A DNA stretch of 10,718 nucleotides, from the NCBI GenBank assembly GCA_018812505.1, contig JAHJDK010000223.1:1-10718 (forward strand). The letters are read 5' to 3'. The DNA comes from Nanobdellota archaeon. GTDB lineage: Archaea; Nanobdellota; Nanobdellia; Woesearchaeales; GCA-2686295. Shown here one piece after another: positions 1-7,129 of the stretch (the first letter of the stretch is position 1; each line of letters begins with the position of its first letter). Below the pieces are notes generated by a model. The model was not told the origin of the DNA and made no database searches. It saw only the letters and a list, made by a program, of their open reading frames with translations. The translations under genes were made by a program, and so were the position numbers.

Positions 1-657
1 AAAATGAACTCAAAACAATTAGAAAGAATTTCAAAAGAAAGACAATTAGTTGCCGAGCTATATCTTGAAGTGGAGAAATTAATCAAGTCATGTGTTGATT
101 TGATAGGAAACGAAAGGAATTTTGAAGGAGACTTATTAAGATACTTAACATTAGAAGAACTTAAATCATTCTTGATTGAGCAAAAAATCTCAAAAATTAA
201 ATTAAATAAATTAAAGCGAAGAAGAGATGGCTACTTTTACTTATTTTTTGAGAATAAAGAACAAATATTTACTGATAAGAACATTATCGAAGAAGTAAAT
301 AATAAATTTTTTAAAATAAAGTTTAAAAACAATGTATTAAAAGGAGTTGCTTCTTATCATGGTTTAGTAAAAGGTTTTGTTAAAGTTGTATTCAAAGAAA
401 ATGATTTAAGTAAAATTGAGAAAAACGATGTTTTAGTTATGTCTATGACATTCACAAATTCTGTTAAAGTTTTAACTAAAGTAGCAGCCATCATCACTGA
501 TGAAGGAGGGATTTTATCTCATGCAGCAATTATAAGCAGGGAGATAAAAAAACCATGCATCATAGGCACGAAGATAGCGACACAAGTCTTAAAAGACGGT
601 GACTTTGTTGAAGTTGATGCTAATAAAGGAATAATTAAGATTATTAAGAGAAAATAA
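1..657 (+). CDS. PEP-utilising enzyme, C-terminal phosphohistidine (mobile) domain; probably 5'-partial
   Basis: The last ~110 residues form a PEP-utilising mobile domain, the swivelling phosphohistidine domain of PEP synthase, PPDK and rifampicin phosphotransferase-like proteins. Counting from the in-frame ATG at 4, the hallmark is GGILSHAAIISRE at residues 168-180. Its His173 is the expected phosphoryl carrier, and DGDFVEVDANKG follows at 198-209. Residues 1-100 are helical and charged. They include YLTLEEL (47-53), which resembles the linker that precedes the mobile domain in longer PEP-synthase-like proteins. The frame is open to the window edge (AAA before the ATG), so the ATG at 4 may be an internal Met and the ATP-grasp domain may lie upstream. 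The reaction this protein serves cannot be named from this fragment. The stop is TAA, and the gene converges on cysS across 47 bp. Confidence is high for the domain and low for the start. Confidence 0.85.
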   Translation, partial: KMNSKQLERISKERQLVAELYLEVEKLIKSCVDLIGNERNFEGDLLRYLTLEELKSFLIEQKISKIKLNKLKRRRDGYFYLFFENKEQIFTDKNIIEEVNNKFFKIKFKNNVLKGVASYHGLVKGFVKVVFKENDLSKIEKNDVLVMSMTFTNSVKVLTKVAAIITDEGGILSHAAIISREIKKPCIIGTKIATQVLKDGDFVEVDANKGIIKIIKRK

Positions 658-688
658 TTTGAATTAATAATCTTATTTTATAATGACT

Positions 689-694
689 AAAAAA
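689..694 (-). terminator. Possible T-tract terminator downstream of cysS
   Basis: On the minus strand a run of six T lies 11 nt past the cysS stop codon, inside the 47-bp convergent gap with the PEP-type gene. Archaeal RNA polymerase often terminates at T-rich tracts without a hairpin. The sequence is AT-rich throughout, so this is weak evidence. Confidence 0.25.
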
Positions 695-704
695 GTGTGT
701 TATT

Positions 705-2120
705 TTATATTCTTTCTATTATAGGTCCTTCTGGCATGTCTCTGATGGAGTATCCTTTCTCTTTTATTTCGTCTCTGAGTTTGTCTGCTTCTCCCCAATT
801 CTTGTTTTTTCTGGCTTCTTCTCTTTTTTCTAGTAGCTGTTGTATTTCTGTAGATACTTTTATTTTTTCTTTTTCAAAGCGTTCCATTCCTAAGCCTAAA
901 ACCTTATCAAAGTCATACAGCAAATTTAGTTTTTCATCATTACCTAGTTCTCTGTCTTTCACCACTTCCCACATCGCAGCTAGTGCTAGTGGGGTGTTTA
1001 AATCATTATTTACTTGTTCCAAGAATTTTTCTTTATAGTTTTCTTCCAGCTTTTTGTTTGAAAAACTGCATTTGTTCTCTTTAAAATTTATGATGTTTTC
1101 TTTTAATCTTTTCAAACTGCTTTCTGCTCCTTCTAATGCTTCAAAGCTGAATGTTAGTTGTGATTTGTAATGGGCTCCTAAACAGAAGTATCTGTATGCT
1201 ATTGGTTCGAATCCTTTTTCTTTTAGCACTTCTAATGTTAAAAAGTCACCTGTTGACTTCGCCATTTTCCCTTCTTTCATAATTAAGAAATCGTTGTGCA
1301 ACCAGTAATTAACCCATTTTTTGCCGGTAGCAGCTTCTGTTTGTGCTATCTCGTTGGTGTGATGAACTGGTATATGGTCTATGCCTCCGCAATGTATGTC
1401 AAATTGTTCTCCTAGATGTTTCACACTCATAGCACTGCACTCAATGTGCCAACCAGGAAATCCCATTCCCCAAGGGCTATCCCATTGCATTATATCATTT
1501 GAGTGTTTTCCAACTCCTTTAAACCAAAGCGAGAAATCTAATGGTTTATGCTTTTCAGGATCAGGCTCTATCCTTGCTCCAGCTTCTAATTGTTCAATGT
1601 TGAGTTTTGCAAGTTTTCCATAATTTTTAAACTTACTTATGTCATAGTAAATTGCAGTTTTTGTATCATAACCATAACCATTTTTTATTATTCTCTCAAC
1701 CAGCTGTATCATTTCTGGGATGTGTTCTGTTGCTTTGCACCAAATGTTTGGTTCTTTGATGTTCAGGTCTTTAAAGTTCTTTTTGAATGCCAGGGTATAT
1801 TTCTCAGCCAGTTTAAGCATTGATTCTTTTGAAAAATCTAGTCCTTCTCTCTTGATGGCTTTCACCATCTTATCTTCTCCTTCATCAGCGTCGCTGGTAA
1901 GATGACCTACATCTGTGATGTTGATTACATGCTTAACTTTATAATTGTTGTACTCTAAAACTCTCCTGAGAATGTCCTCAAAAACATATGCTCTTAAATT
2001 TCCAATATGAGCATAGTTGTAAACAGTTGGTCCACAGCAGTACATGTCAACAAAACCTTGCTTTATAGGTTTAAATTCTTCTTTCTTTCTCGTTAGCGTA
2101 TTTGAGAATTTTAATACCAT
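705..2120 (-). CDS. cysS: Cysteinyl-tRNA synthetase
   Basis: Class I aminoacyl-tRNA synthetase that charges tRNA-Cys with cysteine in the cytoplasm. The 471 residues match the usual ~460-470. The N-terminus FSNTLTRKKEEFKPI is typical. The catalytic HIGH motif reads HIGN (38-41), and the KMSKS loop reads KMAKS (285-289). Expected Zn/cysteine ligands are visible by alignment to the E. coli enzyme: Cys29 in YCCGPTVY, Cys228 in GWHIECSAM, His253 and Glu257 in VHHTNEIAQ. The C-terminal helical region ends with a RDEIKEKGY...RD segment typical of the family's anticodon side. The ATG at 2120 is preceded by an A/T-rich TATA-like box at about -29 and a weak AAAGGT. The gene stands alone, divergent from an AI-2E-family gene and convergent with the upstream PEP-type gene. 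Identification is secure. Confidence 0.97.
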   Translation of the reverse strand: MVLKFSNTLTRKKEEFKPIKQGFVDMYCCGPTVYNYAHIGNLRAYVFEDILRRVLEYNNYKVKHVINITDVGHLTSDADEGEDKMVKAIKREGLDFSKESMLKLAEKYTLAFKKNFKDLNIKEPNIWCKATEHIPEMIQLVERIIKNGYGYDTKTAIYYDISKFKNYGKLAKLNIEQLEAGARIEPDPEKHKPLDFSLWFKGVGKHSNDIMQWDSPWGMGFPGWHIECSAMSVKHLGEQFDIHCGGIDHIPVHHTNEIAQTEAATGKKWVNYWLHNDFLIMKEGKMAKSTGDFLTLEVLKEKGFEPIAYRYFCLGAHYKSQLTFSFEALEGAESSLKRLKENIINFKENKCSFSNKKLEENYKEKFLEQVNNDLNTPLALAAMWEVVKDRELGNDEKLNLLYDFDKVLGLGMERFEKEKIKVSTEIQQLLEKREEARKNKNWGEADKLRDEIKEKGYSIRDMPEGPIIERI

Positions 2121-2145
2121 AATACCTTTGTTTTCAATTGTTGTT

Positions 2146-2154
2146 TTTATATTT
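2146..2154 (-). promoter_or_regulatory. TATA-like box for cysS
   Basis: The minus strand reads AAATATAAA here, centred ~29 nt upstream of the cysS ATG. With an archaeal TATA-to-start distance of ~26 nt, the transcript would begin within a few bases of the start codon. The background is AT-rich, so confidence is moderate. Confidence 0.4.
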
Positions 2155-2172
2155 TTACTTTTGATTCGTAAT

Positions 2173-2182
2173 CTTTATAAAG
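2173..2182 (+). promoter_or_regulatory. TATA box of the AI-2E-family gene (probably leaderless)
   Basis: CTTTATAAAG is a near-consensus archaeal TATA element. Its centre lies ~27 nt upstream of the ATG at 2204, so transcription should start at or next to the start codon. No Shine-Dalgarno sequence is visible between box and ATG, which fits a leaderless mRNA. Confidence 0.6.
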
Positions 2183-2203
2183 TTTGATGCTTGTTTTCAA
2201 TGT

Positions 2204-3199
2204 ATGAAAAAGAAGGTGTCGAATTATTTCTTGATTTCATTGTTAATAATTTTCTTATATTTAACAGTTATAACTATTTTGCCTGTTTTGAAAAGCGTGT
2301 TGTTATCATTCATTTTAGCGTTTATTTTTTATCCTGTTTATAAAAATTTGAAGAAGAAGATAAAATCTGATAATTGGTGTGCTTCTATAATGATTTTTTT
2401 AGTTCTTTTAATAATAATCATACCAGGATTCTTTATAGTTAATGCTTTGGCAGCCCAAACAATATCTGCTTATTCATACGTGGTTTCAATGGATTTGGGA
2501 ATTATTGATAATTTGATTCCAGAATTTTTGAAAGATAAAATTTCTTTTGATGTTTATGTGGATGAAATATTGCTTAAGATTAAAGACTTGGTGATTAACT
2601 ATACGCCTGAATTTATAGGCTCGGTTGCAGAAACCACTCTTGGCTTGTTTGTGATGTTCTTTGTGATGTTCTATGCCTTTAGAGATGGAAAGGAATTACT
2701 TTTAAAATTAAAAAACTCTTTGCCTTTAAAAAAAAAGTACATTAATAAATTGTTTAATGACACTGAGAAAATAACTGCTGCGGTTTTATATGGTTATGTG
2801 TTGACTGCAGTCATTCAAGGTTCACTGGGTGGATTAACCTTTTTCTTTTTAGGAATTTCAAACTCTGTTTTTTGGGGTTTTGTAATGATAATATTATCAC
2901 TTATTCCCTTCCTTGGAACGCCGATAGTTTGGCTTCCGGCAGCAATCATTGAATTATTAAACGTAAGATACTTCAATGGCTTGTTTCTGTTAATATTTGG
3001 TTTCATAGTTTTATTAAACATTGATAATTTCTTAAGACCAAAGCTTATAGGTAAGAGATCAAAGGTTCATCCTGCAGTTATACTTGTAGGTGTTATTGGT
3101 GGTTTGGCAGTTTTTGGATTTTTGGGGATAATAATAGGCCCTATGGTTTTGACTTTGTTTGGAGTGCTGATAAAGTTTTTTATGCTAGAATTCAATTAG
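2204..3199 (+). CDS. AI-2E family (UPF0118/PerM-like) membrane transporter
   Basis: Polytopic membrane protein of 331 residues, close to the ~340-380 usual for the AI-2E/PerM family. Two hydrophobic segments lie at about 8-45, another at 60-83 and another at 140-158. A soluble, charged stretch (~160-192) is followed by a hydrophobic C-terminal half (about 194-327). Family hallmarks are PFLGTP (235-240), DNFLRPKLIG (274-283) with HP at 289-290, and GGLAVFGFLGIIIGP (299-313). Members have been linked to export of small molecules or to Na+/H+ antiport. The substrate cannot be predicted here, and the family name should not be read as quorum signalling. The gene is transcribed alone from a strong TATA box. 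Its TAG stop overlaps the stop codon of the opposing radical SAM gene by 3 bp within a 4-bp gene overlap. Confidence 0.92.
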   Translation: MKKKVSNYFLISLLIIFLYLTVITILPVLKSVLLSFILAFIFYPVYKNLKKKIKSDNWCASIMIFLVLLIIIIPGFFIVNALAAQTISAYSYVVSMDLGIIDNLIPEFLKDKISFDVYVDEILLKIKDLVINYTPEFIGSVAETTLGLFVMFFVMFYAFRDGKELLLKLKNSLPLKKKYINKLFNDTEKITAAVLYGYVLTAVIQGSLGGLTFFFLGISNSVFWGFVMIILSLIPFLGTPIVWLPAAIIELLNVRYFNGLFLLIFGFIVLLNIDNFLRPKLIGKRSKVHPAVILVGVIGGLAVFGFLGIIIGPMVLTLFGVLIKFFMLEFN

Positions 3200-4242
3200 A
3201 AATTTTTTCTTTCATCAAATTTTTTTAAATATCTTTTCAATACATTCATAACTTCTTTTTTTTCTTCTGTTGAAAGTTCTGTTCTTGAAAGCATTTCATC
3301 CCAGTTAGCTTCTTCTAGAGGATTCTTGCTGCTAAATTTGCTGATAAAGTTTCTATTTGCTTTTTTTACCTCTTTCTCAACATCTAATCCTTTCTTTGTG
3401 TTGAAAATACTTGTTGCAGGAAGTTTTGTAATTGCATTTGCGCCTGCATTTAACAGTAAGCTTAATTCTGGTATCCTGTAATGTGCGCTTCCGACTATTA
3501 TTTCTATTGATGGATTTGCAATTCTGGTTTTTGCAACCCACCAAGCAACATCTAAAGGGTCAGGTCCTTTTGTGAATCTAGTGCCTTGAACTGGTCTTAA
3601 AGCATAGATAGTTATTCTTTCAATACAATTTCTTTTTATGAAATTATCTAAAAGTTTGAAATCATCTTTTTGTTCACCAAGACCAATTACTATAGTCATT
3701 CCTTGCTTAAAACCCATAGTAACAGATATATTAATCATGTCTTCAAAAGGTTTTATTGGTTTATCAGGGCAAACCTCTTTGTGGAGTTCAGGATTCAATG
3801 TTTCGATACTGCTTATAATTCCTTTGACATACGGTTGAAATTCTTCCAGTAGATTAGAACCTATTTCTCCAAGATTAACCCATATTTTTTCATCAAGCAC
3901 TTGAGAAACCAGTTTAATAATTCTCACTAATTCTTTATTGTTTGTGATTCCATAGCCGCCTGTTAAAAATTCTATTCTCCAGCCAAATGCTTTTATCATC
4001 ATGGCTTCTGCTAAAATGCTTGCTATACTCCTTCTGGCTTTCTCAGGGTGTTTTATATTATGTTTTTGGACTGATCGAAAGCAAAAAGTGCATGTTCCTC
4101 TTTCACAGTACCAGGACAAGAATATGCATCTCCCAAACCAAGTATCCTTGTTAAAATTATCGTCATAAATATTTCTTGCTTTCTCAATTAATTCTTTAAG
4201 CTCGGCAGATGGTTTAGGAGTTTTTGTTATTTGGTTATCCAT
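3196..4242 (-). CDS. Biotin-synthase-like radical SAM protein, function unknown
   Basis: Radical SAM enzyme of 348 residues. The cluster-binding cysteines are Cys46, Cys51 and Cys54 in YCERGTCTFCF, giving CX4CX2C rather than the canonical CX3CX2C. An aromatic residue flanks the last cysteine as in the classic motif. LTGGYGI (93-99) fits the SAM-contacting GGE-type strand, and VNLGEIG (122-128), SIETLN (145-150) and GLGEQKDDF (187-195) resemble barrel strands of biotin synthase-like enzymes. The whole protein resembles the uncharacterised archaeal/bacterial 'biotin synthase homologue' group, by recollection of that family. No second cluster domain or SPASM-type cysteine set is seen. The ATG at 4242 has no Shine-Dalgarno sequence but has a TTTTAAA element ~27 nt upstream, suggesting a leaderless transcript. 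The substrate is unknown, and the neighbouring carbohydrate genes do not settle it. Confidence 0.85.
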   Translation of the reverse strand: MDNQITKTPKPSAELKELIEKARNIYDDNFNKDTWFGRCIFLSWYCERGTCTFCFRSVQKHNIKHPEKARRSIASILAEAMMIKAFGWRIEFLTGGYGITNNKELVRIIKLVSQVLDEKIWVNLGEIGSNLLEEFQPYVKGIISSIETLNPELHKEVCPDKPIKPFEDMINISVTMGFKQGMTIVIGLGEQKDDFKLLDNFIKRNCIERITIYALRPVQGTRFTKGPDPLDVAWWVAKTRIANPSIEIIVGSAHYRIPELSLLLNAGANAITKLPATSIFNTKKGLDVEKEVKKANRNFISKFSSKNPLEEANWDEMLSRTELSTEEKKEVMNVLKRYLKKFDERKNF

Positions 4243-4262
4243 TAGTTTTTAGAAATATTATT

Positions 4263-4273
4263 CTTTTAAAAAA
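4263..4273 (-). promoter_or_regulatory. Possible TATA box of the radical SAM gene
   Basis: The minus strand reads TTTTTTAAAAG in the 54-bp gap after the debranching-enzyme stop, centred ~26 nt upstream of the radical SAM ATG. The spacing suits a leaderless start. The T run could equally help terminate the upstream transcript. Confidence 0.35.
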
Positions 4274-4296
4274 TTATGTCTTTGTTAAAAGTTTAT

Positions 4297-6104
4297 TCAT
4301 AACTTGTTTATTTTTTCAGCTAATTCAACAAAAGTTGCTGCGCTCCATGCTTGAGCCACGCATCCTTCTGATTTTTGTTTTGAAGCAGAACTAAGTTCAG
4401 CAGAGTGTCCTATACATCCTGAGAATAACATCTCATTCTGACTGGCGTGAAATATTGAGTCTATGAAATGATGATATTTTTTCCTATCAAGGTCTGCCAT
4501 GCAGATTGCTGCTAAGTTATTAATCCAGTACCAGCTATCTCCTCTGTGATAGCTTAAGTTGTTATGTCCTGTGTATTCAGGTTGAATAATTTATCTTTTT
4601 TATCTATGGAGCTTAATCCACCCCATTCAAGCCATAAAGCTCTTAATGCTTTGTTGAACACAATCTTCCATTCATGTTTCCATAATAACTCAGGATAAGT
4701 ATAGTAAGCTATGAATATGTTTGGTCTAATAGTGCTATCTCCTAATCGATCCATAAGGTTTCCTTGTTGAAAAAAGGTTTGTTTGATTTTTTTTGAAAAG
4801 ATTTTTTCTAGACTACCATAGCCATAATAGGTAAGATTAAGATGTTCACATAATACTTTCATGAGTTTGAAGAAGGACATAAACAATGTTTGTATCTCAA
4901 TACAAGCTCCTTTTCTTCCGTCTTCGCCTTCAACGAGTGTGTCCATCCATGTTTCTTTTGAGTCATTATATATTATGTGGTCTTCCATATATCTAACCAT
5001 GTGTTCTTCAATGCAGAAGTGTAATTTGTGTTTTATCTTTCTTAGTTCTTCTTTTGAGAAATAGCTTTTCAAGCATTCTTTTTCTTCTAGTATTAGCATG
5101 AAATCATATAATCTTTTGAAAAGCCAGCCAATGGAATCTGCGCTGCTTAGGTTTGAATTTGGTAATCTGTTAGGAATTCTGCCTGTCTCATCTATTGCTT
5201 CCAGATATTTCATAAGTTTTTTCTTTACAAAATCAAACTTTTCTTCTATCATAAATGATTTTATTGATATTAGTTCATCTCTAGCCCAGAATTGATGAAA
5301 CCATGGAAGTCCGGCAAACACTCCTTCTATCTTGTTTTCGCCTTTACCAATTATTGTTCTTAAACTGTCTAATGAGTTGATTGCTGCATTTACAGACAAG
5401 TCCTTTCTTCTGCAGATACTTTTAGTTTTAAGTTGCATTGCTTCTTTGAGAATCTTCCTGTTCATGTAGGTCATCTCTGATTTTTTGATTGCTTCCTTCT
5501 CAGTGTCGCCAAATGAAATAAATAGTTCTATACTACCATGGCATTTTATCTTTAATGCTTTGTAAATGTAGAATTCACTTTTTGTATTTCTTAACTTGTC
5601 ATAATGGTATTCTTTTTTATCCCACTGTTTTATAAATTCATAATCTTTAAGACCTTTTATTGCTAGAAACTTTTGATGTTTCTTGAAATGTATTATTATG
5701 ATGCTATTCTTCTTATCTATGGAATAATATCTGTTGTTATCATTGAAGTTGAACATCTCTCTGAAATCAACATCTAGATTTATGTTTCCAACATAGTGTT
5801 TTACTCCGTAAATTAATCCGTCTGCTGTTAGAAAAAAGCTTTCTTCTGTGTTGTCATATTTTCTTATAACTTTGTAAAAATGATTTTCAATTTCAGTGAT
5901 TTCTTTGTCAAGATAAATATTTTCTACAGATTTATACATATTCCAATTATTATCAAGACAGAATAATCCTTGCATGTGGGTTATGTTCTGACTACTACCT
6001 AGAGATAGAAATCCACCAGTTCTATCTGTAATGAGAAAATATCCCTCACTCTCTTTTTTTTGAGCTTGATGACCAAGCTTATGTACTATCCTCATCCTTT
6101 TCAT
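4297..6104 (-). CDS. Glycogen debranching enzyme (amylo-alpha-1,6-glucosidase type), interrupted by a frameshift
   Basis: GDE-C-type glycoside hydrolase expected to cut alpha-1,6 branches of glycogen-like glucan. The first frame (6104-4554, 516 residues) carries AGLPWFHQFWARDE (264-277), IPN (310-312), TWMD (385-388), EIQ (403-405) and RPN, the conserved blocks of the (alpha/alpha)6 catalytic domain. It stops at TAA 4556-4554 just before the expected SYHRGDSWYW block. That block is encoded intact in another frame and runs on through CMADLDRKKYHH to GCVAQAWSAA and a TGA at 4297. The total is 1808 nt, one short of a multiple of three, so one missing base restores a ~602-residue enzyme of normal size. 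The shift must lie between 4590 and 4557, because the second frame has a stop at 4593-4591. The gene overlaps the upstream nucleotidyltransferase by 26 bp. Its start could instead be the ATG at 6095, as no clear ribosome-binding site decides it. Confidence 0.88.
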
Positions 6105-7080
6105 AAATTATTTGTGAGTCTTCACCAACGTTTAATCGCTTATACACACCTTTGACTTTTGCATAAGGAGCTATTAATGATTTTTTTAATTGAACATCTT
6201 CTATAATTGATTCTTCTCCAATAATACTGTTTTTGATAATAGAGTTTTTAATCTTTGCGTTTTTTGCAATAGAAACAAATGGTCCGATTATTGAGTTTTC
6301 AACTTTAGCTCCTTTCTCTACAAATACTGGTTTGACAATCAAGCTTCCTTTTATTCCAGAAAATTTTTGTTGTTTTCTATTGTTTAACAAGTATCTGTTA
6401 GTGGCTAGTAATGTTTCTGGTTTGCCACAATCTTCCCACACTCCAACTTTTTCAGCAACGAATTTAAAACCATTATTAATCATTATATTAAAAGCATCAA
6501 CCAAATAAAATTCTCCTTTGGTTTGGATGCCTTGCTCAATCAAGTGATTTATAGACTTGAATAATTCTGTATAATCTTTGATGTAGTATAAACCAATATT
6601 TGCAAGGTTGGAAGGTGGATTCTTAGGTTTTTCAACTATTTTTTCAATGTAACCTTTTTTGTTTGGAAAAACAATTCCAAATCTTTCAGGGTCATCATGT
6701 TCCTTGACATAAATAACTCCATCAGCTTTTGTTTTTTTAATCTTGTTAAGGTTCTGATCACTTAAGGTGTCAACAAACCATATTAACACATCTTGATTTA
6801 TGTTTGATTCTGCAAGTTTGATGGCGTGTGCTTGTCCTTTAAGTTCTTCTTGAACTATAAATCTTGTTTTGAAATTATAATTTTTTTTAACATAATCTTC
6901 TATTTGACTTCCTAAGTAGCCAACTATAAATATGATTTCATCAACTTTTATTTTTTTTAACTCGTCAAGAATGTAACCTAGAACAGGTTTTCCAGCAACA
7001 TAGAATAGTGGTTTAGCTCGAGTGTGAGTATGAGGTCTTAGCCTCGTTCCTTTTCCGGCAGTTGGAATTATTACTTGCAC
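6079..7080 (-). CDS. Sugar-1-phosphate nucleotidyltransferase with C-terminal left-handed beta-helix
   Basis: Cytoplasmic enzyme that joins an NTP to a sugar-1-phosphate, releasing pyrophosphate, to make an activated nucleotide sugar. The N-terminal Rossmann-like domain (1-~235) has the signature GKGTRLRPHT...AKP (9-24), a likely metal-site Asp104 in VDTLSD, EKPKNPPSNLANIGLY (150-165), and KGEFYLVDA (188-196). Residues ~243-310 are hexapeptide repeats (VENSIIGPF, IKNSIIKNSIIG, KKSLIAPYA) of a left-handed beta-helix, as in archaeal RmlA/GlmU-like proteins. No acetyltransferase function can be assigned to the helix. The specific sugar and nucleotide are not readable; glucose-1-phosphate is the likely guess. 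The start is GTG at 7080, chosen because an AGGTGAT Shine-Dalgarno sits 3 nt upstream; an ATG at 7082 is out of frame and closes at once. It is co-directional with, and overlaps, the debranching enzyme, suggesting one transcript. Confidence 0.92.
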   Translation of the reverse strand: MQVIIPTAGKGTRLRPHTHTRAKPLFYVAGKPVLGYILDELKKIKVDEIIFIVGYLGSQIEDYVKKNYNFKTRFIVQEELKGQAHAIKLAESNINQDVLIWFVDTLSDQNLNKIKKTKADGVIYVKEHDDPERFGIVFPNKKGYIEKIVEKPKNPPSNLANIGLYYIKDYTELFKSINHLIEQGIQTKGEFYLVDAFNIMINNGFKFVAEKVGVWEDCGKPETLLATNRYLLNNRKQQKFSGIKGSLIVKPVFVEKGAKVENSIIGPFVSIAKNAKIKNSIIKNSIIGEESIIEDVQLKKSLIAPYAKVKGVYKRLNVGEDSQIIYEKDEDST

Positions 7081-7083
7081 ATA

Positions 7084-7090
7084 ATCACCT
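7084..7090 (-). promoter_or_regulatory. Shine-Dalgarno AGGTGAT that fixes the GTG start of the nucleotidyltransferase
   Basis: The minus strand reads AGGTGAT followed by TAT and then GTG at 7080. This matches the archaeal anti-Shine-Dalgarno core (GGAGGTGAT) and supports the GTG start. The same heptamer occurs before dhs. Confidence 0.75.
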
Positions 7091-7110
7091 GGAAGACGAG
7101 AAACATTAAT

Positions 7111-7122
7111 CGTTTATAAACG
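7111..7122 (-). promoter_or_regulatory. Palindromic TATA box of the nucleotidyltransferase/debranching unit
   Basis: CGTTTATAAACG is a perfect 12-bp palindrome around a near-consensus TATA element. Its centre is ~36 nt upstream of the GTG start, so the transcript should have a ~10-nt leader that just includes the AGGTGAT ribosome-binding site. It lies in the 49-bp gap after the dhs stop, so the two-gene unit need not depend on dhs transcription. Confidence 0.6.
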
Positions 7123-7129
7123 TTATGAA

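Noticed and set aside
4..657. A stand-alone phosphohistidine-domain protein starting at the ATG at position 4
   Set aside because: The frame is open to the window edge and residues 1-100 look like the linker of a longer PEP-synthase-like protein, so an internal Met is more likely than a true start.
697..1038. Plus-strand ORFs opposite cysS (also 1381-1905) and opposite other minus-strand genes
   Set aside because: Their translations are Ser/Phe/Leu-rich antisense readings of well-identified genes and show no domain or start signal.
2204..3199. A quorum-sensing role for the AI-2E-family protein
   Set aside because: The family name comes from one E. coli member. No luxS or signalling gene is nearby, and the family includes members with other proposed transport roles.
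4297..4500. A separate 67-residue gene starting at the ATG at 4500
   Set aside because: The same frame upstream of this ATG encodes the conserved SYHRGDSWYW block, so the ATG is internal to the debranching enzyme.
4554..4600. Programmed ribosomal frameshifting in the debranching enzyme
   Set aside because: A -1 shift would be needed, but no slippery heptamer lies in the allowed interval. The nearby A6 run lies before a stop codon of the second frame (4593-4591), so slipping there would terminate.
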